Positions 57,303-64,000 of a stretch of DNA of 64,000 nucleotides are shown one piece after another. The DNA is taken from NCBI GenBank assembly GCA_037893245.1, contig JBAIAA010000347.1:265876-329875 (forward strand), given 5' to 3'. Under the pieces are notes generated by a model that was not told the DNA's origin, did no database searches, and worked only from the letters and a program-made list of their open reading frames with translations. Numbering within the stretch: the first letter of the stretch is position 1; each line of letters opens with the position of its first letter. The stretch is from Crossaster papposus (Eukaryota; Echinodermata; Asteroidea; Velatida; Solasteridae). Both the position numbers and the translations under genes were made by a program.

Positions 57303-58666
57303 TTATAGACGATGTGCCATCTGACGTCACATGTTTACACCTGTATTCAAATGTGCCAGGCAGTGATGCGCACCCATCATGTTTTACATACAATTTGGTT
57401 AAAGAGTGACGTCGAAGGTCAGATCGCCTTTGAATTATGTGACCTCTGATGTCATTGTGGAGGGGGGGTTTTATTATGGAGGCTACAGAATGACTGAAAC
57501 CTCTAAATCAGTGGGTTCAGATTGACTCTTTTATTCGGTACTGTAATTGGAAGTCGGAAGGCAACCGACCAGTGACGGAGGCGGGAGAATGGCATCAAAT
57601 TGGACAGTAAACAATTAACAAGTAGGAAGGAAAGAGAAAATAAATGAAATCATTAGTACAATAAATACATGTAGTGTGTGTTCACCAAAATCTATCCAAT
57701 AAAGTGAATACTTCGGCTGAAATAATGCAACTCTTTCACAAAAGAATTAATTAGTACAAATACTTCCAACGTTTTGTTTTGAATCATACACCTGTAAGAC
57801 CTGTATTAAACAATAATCCAGCAGTACAGTGGGTTTTTACCAATCAAAACAGCATATGGGATTGATCATCTTGTCTTAAAATCCTTAAGAATTATCAGAT
57901 CTATATTAAAGCTTATTCTAAAAGCCATTAGCTTAACGGACAACCTGCACCAAATAATAAACCTTGGCAAGTTAATTAACACACTATGCCAATATTTGAC
58001 TAGTCTACCAATGACATAGAGGGCGCTGTTGTAGCATAAACTATAGACTATGGATTACCATTAATTTGTCAAAATATGCCCACGTTACTCAGTCAACTTA
58101 GACTTAATACCGATGCCTGCGCTGTAAAATACCTATTTCACAGATCGCATTAACTTACAGTGATCAATTCTCCACATACAATAAAGCTCAGACTCGTGTT
58201 CATAAATGCACATGTACATGTACTAGCAAAACGGCATGGTCCTTGGACGGCGCCATGAAAGTGTCAACAACTTTACAACTTTAACTGAACTGTAATTGCT
58301 GAAAAATACATATAATCCTGAGCTTTAATGGGCTAATTAATAAATCTAAATGATACTTGTTATACCAGGTTTATTGTCCTTTAGTTTATATATTTGAATC
58401 AAACTTGCAAAAAGAAGGAAATTTACCTGTAATTGGAAGTCGGAAGGCAACCGACCAGTGACGGAGGCGGGAGAATGGCATAACCAGACTCCGCCGCATG
58501 GTGGCGCCCTCCCAACTCACCGTTCTACTGTTACTGCATCAAAGACGACACATCGCTGCCTCCACATCATCTCTTAACCAAATTTATGTAAAACATGATG
58601 CGTGCGCATATTGACGGGCACATTTGAATACAGATGTAAACAGAGGCACATCGTCTATAGGGCAAT
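57303..58666. repeat. Inverted-repeat element, right duplication copy
   Basis: Copy of 1668-3031 within the large duplication, with the same arms and internal direct repeats. Confidence 0.6.
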
Positions 58667-59240
58667 TTCCCCGTACGCGCGCTTTCGTTACTGGAATGTC
58701 GGATAATGCAGCCTCGTTGCGTAACCTAGGTGGAATAAGTTAAGCTACTTTTCACGGCGCAGTGCCGGCGTAACGTTCTCGTCTGAACGCAAGCATATTT
58801 TGAATTAAAAATGTCTTATCTATTAGCCCAAAGACTAATTGATTTTGTATTAAATACGCCTCCGTCTGAACGTACCCTAAGTTGCTGACATACATCATTC
58901 TCCACCATTGTTTCTTAAGTCTACTTTGAAATACTTGAAAGGGTTCTTTTCAGGTGATCTTGCAAATATTTGTATAGGTTTTATTACGTAAAATTGTCCC
59001 GGCTCTCTGTGTAGTTCCACGGCTGACATCTAAACAGACGTCAGAAGTTATGGCGGGTACCAGATGACTTGATATCACGCCCAGGTTATTAGAGAGAGAA
59101 AATGCCATTGGCGACATCTTGTACCGGTAGTAGATGCATTATCAAAACGTCTGGGTCCAATAATTTGTGTTTAATCCTGGCGCAAACTGGTTAACAAGGA
59201 ACAAGTATAGATAAACATTGGGCTTCCTCCACGCACACAT

Positions 59241-60042
59241 CGTCACCGTTTTCACGAAGAGGCGAATTTCATGAAAAATCGTCTATTTATCGAAATTATT
59301 TTTTTTGATGAAAACGATTAAATATTGCAATTTCTACAACCTGGTGAAGTTATACATCCACAAAATCATTAAAATCACAATTAACCTAATTAACTAATGG
59401 GCGAATTGGTCCTCAAGTGCCCTTTTGCGTTTTCACGAAGAGGCAAATTCGAAATAGCGTTGACTTCAACGTGTTTATGAAGGGCACTTTGGTGCGCGTA
59501 GTCACTTTAGCGTTTTCACGAAGAGGCGAATTGGGCGAATTGGTCGCGAAGTGGCTTTTAGCGTTTTCACGAAGAGGCAAATTCGAAATAGCGTTGACTT
59601 CAACGTGTTTATGAAGGGCACTTTGGTGCGCTTAGTCACTTTAGCGTTTTCACGAAGAGGCGAATTGGGCGAATTGGTCGCGAAAGGGCTTTTAGCGTTT
59701 TCACGAAGAGGCAAATTGGAGGGCGCAATGGGGAAATGTATACATTCTGACTCTCACAGCCACGGGCGAATTTGCTAATGTATCGTTTTTTTCGTTTTCA
59801 CGAAGAGGCAATTCTATTAATTGATTAATTCTGCAAAACTAATCACCTATTTTTCTTAACGTTTGCTATATTTAAGAAGATTGAAATCTCTTCTTTCCCA
59901 TGATACCTTAATCTTGTATATTCTATAGATATTTATGTTTCAAACTGCCAAACGAAAAAAGGACAAACTTTACAAGCGATTATCTCGAAAGTTTGTTCAG
60001 ACCGTGAAAGGCTCAATTTGCCTCTTCGTGAAAACGGTGACG
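59241..60042. mobile_element. 802-bp TIR element with internally repeated termini
   Basis: Perfect 23-bp inverted ends (starting CGTCACCGTTTTCACGAAGA) flanked by ACAT (59237-59240, 60043-60046). The left duplication copy shows one ACAT and no insert at 3602-3605. Inside, two complete 134-bp tandem units (59428 and 59562, a third started at 59696) carry the terminal motif CGTTTTCACGAAGAGGC, which occurs about eight times in the element. No transposase, so non-autonomous. The repeated motif may be a transposase-binding site. Confidence 0.9.
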
Positions 60043-60046
60043 ACAT

Positions 60047-61045
60047 GTGTGTATACAAATACTTAAAACTGTTTTGGGCTCCATGTCTATTCCGTACATG
60101 TATATCCCATTTTGTTAAAAGCACCATTCTGACTGAAATATGTTAAATATTATCCTTTCCTGAACATAAATACACAACAGTTATTTGCATCATTAACATG
60201 GTACAAACAAACTAATGTATTTACCTTAAACAAAAACTAAAAAAACAACTAATTGTTTTAAATAAATAATTTACTCTAACATGCTTGGATATTTACCTAC
60301 AGTATGATATATGCAGGCTACATCACACATTTTCAAAAGAAAAGTCGGGCATATTATGTAGAGATTATCTTATTGGCTGATCATTTAACATCAACATGAT
60401 CAATACAAACCGGCTTATATAGGAATGATTGTCACTTTTGAAACTGGATCTACGACCACTGAAATGACAATAACTCCGCTCTTCAACATCGTATCTCAAC
60501 AATCGAGGTGTCAAAATACGCAGAACAAAATTATGCAGTTGGTTAGTTGCTTCGATTAATCTATACTCTTTCGGGCCATTAACTATTGGATCATTTTGTA
60601 AGTGTCTCGATACTTGTTGTGATGAGTTTATATAACCAATTTAATTATTACAGTTTACTTAAAACTAAATTTTAGTTGCTTTTACCTCAATACTGTCGGT
60701 AAAAAAAAAACATTCAAAAAGTGATTTTTACTCAATTTATTAAGACACATCAACACGACACAAGCATGAGTATATATAGTTTTTTTCCGGCTAATTAAAA
60801 AAAATATATACAAATTCACCAACGCATTTAATTTAGTCCGAGGAAACATTTCACAGGATTTTACCAAAACAATTGAGTAACTCATTATTCAATTTCAACG
60901 TTTAGCCACATTTTTATTAAACACCAGGTCGAAAATAGTTGTCATTGCAGATCAAATTCGTCTGAGCAAAGTTTAATCTCTGTAAAGACGAATATTCTCG
61001 ATACGATGTTTAAATAGATTTACCAAACTTTGCAAACGAATGGTA
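60047..61045. other. AT-rich non-coding stretch, right copy of 3606-4604
   Basis: No exon; it differs from the left copy by about ten substitutions. Confidence 0.6.
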
Positions 61046-62182
61046 CACTCAAAAAACAGATTGGTTGAAAGACCAACCAATCTATTTGGTTGACCCAATA
61101 TTGGTTGTTTTTAACCAATGTGTTGGTTAAAACATAACCGTTGCGTTGGTTGTCCGTCAACCAGTCATATTGGTTGAAGGTATCAACCAATCTATTGGTC
61201 ATTTATAACCAATATATTGGTTGTCCGTCAACCAGTCATATTGGTTGAAGGTATCAACCAATCTATTGGTCATTTATAACCAATATATTGGTTGTCATTC
61301 AACCAGTTATATTGGTTTAGCTTGTAACCAAGGTATTAACCAATCTATTGGTCATTCATAACCAATATGTTGGTTGGCCTTCAACCAGTCATATTGGTTG
61401 AGCTTGTAGGAAATGTACCTACAGCAACTGACCAATCTGAAGCGAGGAAATTTGTTTTGACAATAGTCGATGTTAAATTGTAGTATTTTTCCAAAATGCA
61501 CCTTTTTGACCATAATATGTAATTATTCAAACGATTCCATGATTGAATTTTTGATTTTTGTGCAAACATAGCGAAAAATTCACATTACATTTAATTCGTA
61601 TTTAAATGTTGACATTATTCATAAAAAACTAGCTGTGACTTCGTCGTGGACAAAAACGCAAACTATAAAACTAACAACGGCTAGGTTTGTAGTAAGTGTT
61701 CAGTAGGTTTAATAGGAATACGTTATTATTGTACGTATGCGTAATTGCAATGTGTAATAAGTTAATTCCATTGGTATTATTTTCATTACGTAACTTGTCT
61801 ACGTAGAAAACAATACATATTGGTTGCAGCCTAACCATTATAAAATGTTTGAATTGACCAATATTGTATTGGTTGGTGATATAACCAATGCAATTGCGTG
61901 TTAACCAATATGAATGCAATTGGTTGCGTGTTAACCAATATGAATGTATTGGTTAGTGCTATAACTAATATGGATTGGTTACGTGGTAACCAATACAAAT
62001 TGGTAGTGGAGTCCTACCATTGTGGATTGGTTAAATTAACCAACATTGCATTTGTTGGTGTTATAACCAATATCAGATTGGCTATTTAAACCAATATTTT
62101 GGTCATCCACATTATCTACCAACTGGATTGGTTGAAATCGACCAATATATTGGTTATCTTCAACCAATCTGTTTTTAGAGTG
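61046..62182. mobile_element. Word-arm element 1, right duplication copy
   Basis: Same element as 4605-5737, with a 4-bp difference in the core, carried along with the large duplication rather than inserted separately. Confidence 0.8.
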
Positions 62183-62898
62183 TAAATGACTAATTGTTTT
62201 GGTTTAGTAAAAGCTTGTGGATTTTTTTTTCGGACAAAATTAAATGCGAGAGTTGCTGAATTTGTGTAAAACATGTTTTAAAATAAACCTATATTAAACA
62301 GAATACACAAATACAGCTTAGGCCTAAAGGGACACTGTGTCATGGAAGCGCCTAATTAGGCGATATTATTTTCATCAGAATAAGCATTTAAAAGTAGGAT
62401 ATAAGCATCTACACATTTTGTTTGGGTGTATTCGTTAGTCTAGCCGGAAAGTGTAAGAGACCCCATTTGTGCATCGGTGCTTTGTTTATGAACACAAACG
62501 ATGTGCATCGTATACATGCCCAGTAAATGATAACGACACGAACAAAAGTATGCGTACTCCGGTCGTGTCCGAGGTAAACAATAATAAGACATTAGGTTGA
62601 ATTCCTTTCAGCCAGGGGTTTAACATAAGATAGGCCCAAGTAAACAATCTAAAACACAACATTTTCGGGGATTTCGAACGAAATGCTTAATTCCACAAAA
62701 TTTGGAAATACAACGAAGTAGTTACGCCCTAAAATACAACAAAGTTGAGGTGTAATAACTAAAAAAACGTATTTATCAAATTAAATAAAACACTTACATA
62801 ATATAGATCAACGCATATCTCGCGATATGTCTTTTTGTTTACCTGAATTTATATACGCGAAACGAGTAATTTTATTTGTACGTCCTTACATTCCCAAG

Positions 62899-63855
62899 CA
62901 ATGCCGTGCACCATGAACCAGGAGCTCGACCCAGAGACGAGCCGCTACCGCTGGCTGATTCAAGCCGAAGACCCATGTGAGTGCACGTCGATCGGAATGG
63001 GTGGCTTCAGCACCTTTGTACCGTACAGACCCTACAAGGTGACGTACTATGACACCTTTCTGATCAGCAGCTGTTCTGAGGAGATACGTCAATGGCTAAA
63101 CTGCACCGGTGAGTACACTACACTACCCCTCACCCCCCACCCCCCCCCCCCCCCCCCACCCCCCCCCCCCCCCCCACTTCCCCAGCCCCCTCTTCAACAA
63201 ACGGATGCATTTCTAAAAAGGAAATGCTCCAGATAATGATATAAGATGAGACGACTGAAACAATATAAACAACGGGGGGAACGCCGACAGCAACCCGCTT
63301 GCGTAAAATGAGATCCAACCTCTGTATTTACCTTTGCAATGGCCAACCAGTCAGGCAATTCTAACTACTACTCCGGTATGGTGTGCGCTACATCCGTTAA
63401 AACGTGATCAGACAAGCTAACGTCGAATCACCCTTTAAGCCAAGCCCAGGCACAACCTACAGTTTTGCGCAAACAATTCCTGCCAGATTTCGCAGGGGGA
63501 AATCTCTGAAAATAGGATGACAAGGTCCATTGGCTTGGGATCGTAAATCACGATGCACGTTAACGATGCGTAAACTGCGTTGCGATCGCACGTCACGTTT
63601 GGCGCATGCGTATCTTTCCTCCAGCACCCCCCTGGCAGGAATGCGCGTGCCTACGCCCTACCGATCTTAGTATTATTAATCCATATCTGTATAATTGATA
63701 TTTTGTCTCTGTTTGCACCACTGCAGGTACCTTTCCGTGCTCCAGACCACTCGGAATGGAAGATAATCGCATCCCCGATAAAAGCATCACAGCTTCGTCG
63801 TATTTTCAAAACTCGGCTCCCTACGGCCCGCCCAGGGCTAGACTTAATATGCAAG
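62899..63855 (+). CDS. F5/8 type C domain protein, right duplication copy, partial
   Basis: Exon A is at 62899-63108 and exon B at 63727-63855, with acceptors TTCCCAAG and CACTGCAG and donors GTGAGT and GTATTT. Both are phase 1 to phase 1. Reading across the junction is open here: GTFPCSRPLGMED, then the ITASS and ARLN motifs of the F5/8C N-terminal half. The codon that is a stop in the left copy is GAA (63759-63761). Exon A differs by one residue (Q for P). The remaining exons (C and D in the left copy) would lie past the window end, so intactness of the whole gene cannot be judged. A possible PAN/Apple-like exon about 8.5 kb upstream (54258-54500) could belong to the same gene, but nothing links them directly. 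Confidence 0.75.
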
Positions 63856-64000
63856 GTATTTCTTTTGTATTCATCTTAATAATAACGTCACAAAATACCA
63901 CCTAACTAGCGACCTTATAATCAAATTGAAGAACACGAACAAAGTGTTAGCAAAATCTGAATTGTTTCAGATTGCATACAAGAAAACGATACTTACTCGC

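Larger units (their letters stand above)
55632..64000. repeat. Large duplication, right copy
   Basis: Direct copy of 1-7527. It begins only two bases after the TTAA that closes a TTAA-type MITE end (55500-55625) and runs to the window edge. It differs from the left copy by an 802-bp TIR element at 59241-60042, a longer poly-C tract in the first intron of the F5/8C gene (near 63130-63175), and a sense codon where the left copy has a stop (63759 versus 7286). Confidence 0.95.

Overview
This window is nuclear DNA of a multicellular animal. The supporting evidence is intron-split exons with GT/AG sites encoding an F5/8 type C (discoidin) domain, tRNA-derived SINEs, LINE remnants, a Ty3/gypsy retrotransposon and many DNA-transposon families (PIF/Harbinger, a THAP/TTAA Kolobok-like element, several TIR elements). 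The mix, including SINE tails of a type common in marine invertebrates, suggests a marine invertebrate, perhaps a deuterostome such as an echinoderm. That is inference only; no diagnostic gene fixes the species.

Layout. (1) 1-7527 is repeated almost base for base at 55632-64000 (about 20 substitutions in 7.5 kb by eye). The right copy carries one extra 802-bp transposon, and the left copy a nonsense change in the only convincing host gene. (2) 6454-10974 holds four exons: one of unknown type, then three making a complete C-terminal F5/8C domain. Exon 2 carries an in-frame TAA in the left copy and GAA in the right copy (62899-63855, cut by the window end). (3) 8.4-14.9 kb is a patchwork of a truncated LINE, TTAA-flanked elements, a THAP relic, SINEs and a GTCGAGTC minisatellite. 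(4) 14880-31254 is bounded by matching inverted termini and TTA target duplications and contains Harbinger transposase and Myb-like gene remnants. It reads as one Harbinger element swollen to 16 kb by nested insertions, among them a complete but defective Ty3/gypsy element. (5) 31-46 kb is mainly repeats, including a three-deep nest at 35153-37802. (6) 46.5-51.6 kb has CRE-like (TGACGTCA) tandem repeats, a 2-kb GGCGC-rich foldback element with TAA target duplications, a 93-bp minisatellite and a 177-bp MITE with a visible empty site. (7) 52-55.6 kb has another duplicated repeat, a possible PAN/Apple-like exon and a TTAA MITE with an empty-site relative.

The most unusual pattern is a set of at least four transposon-like elements (4605-5737, 16900-17859, 29823-30692, 35509-37578) that share termini near CACTCTAAAAACA, 2-bp target duplications and a related ~350-bp core. 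The arms of each are built from alternating direct and inverted copies of a short word, and the word differs completely between elements (ATTGGTT; GTAAAA; CCTGGT; GGTGTTA). I know no named family with interchangeable palindromic-word arms around a conserved core.
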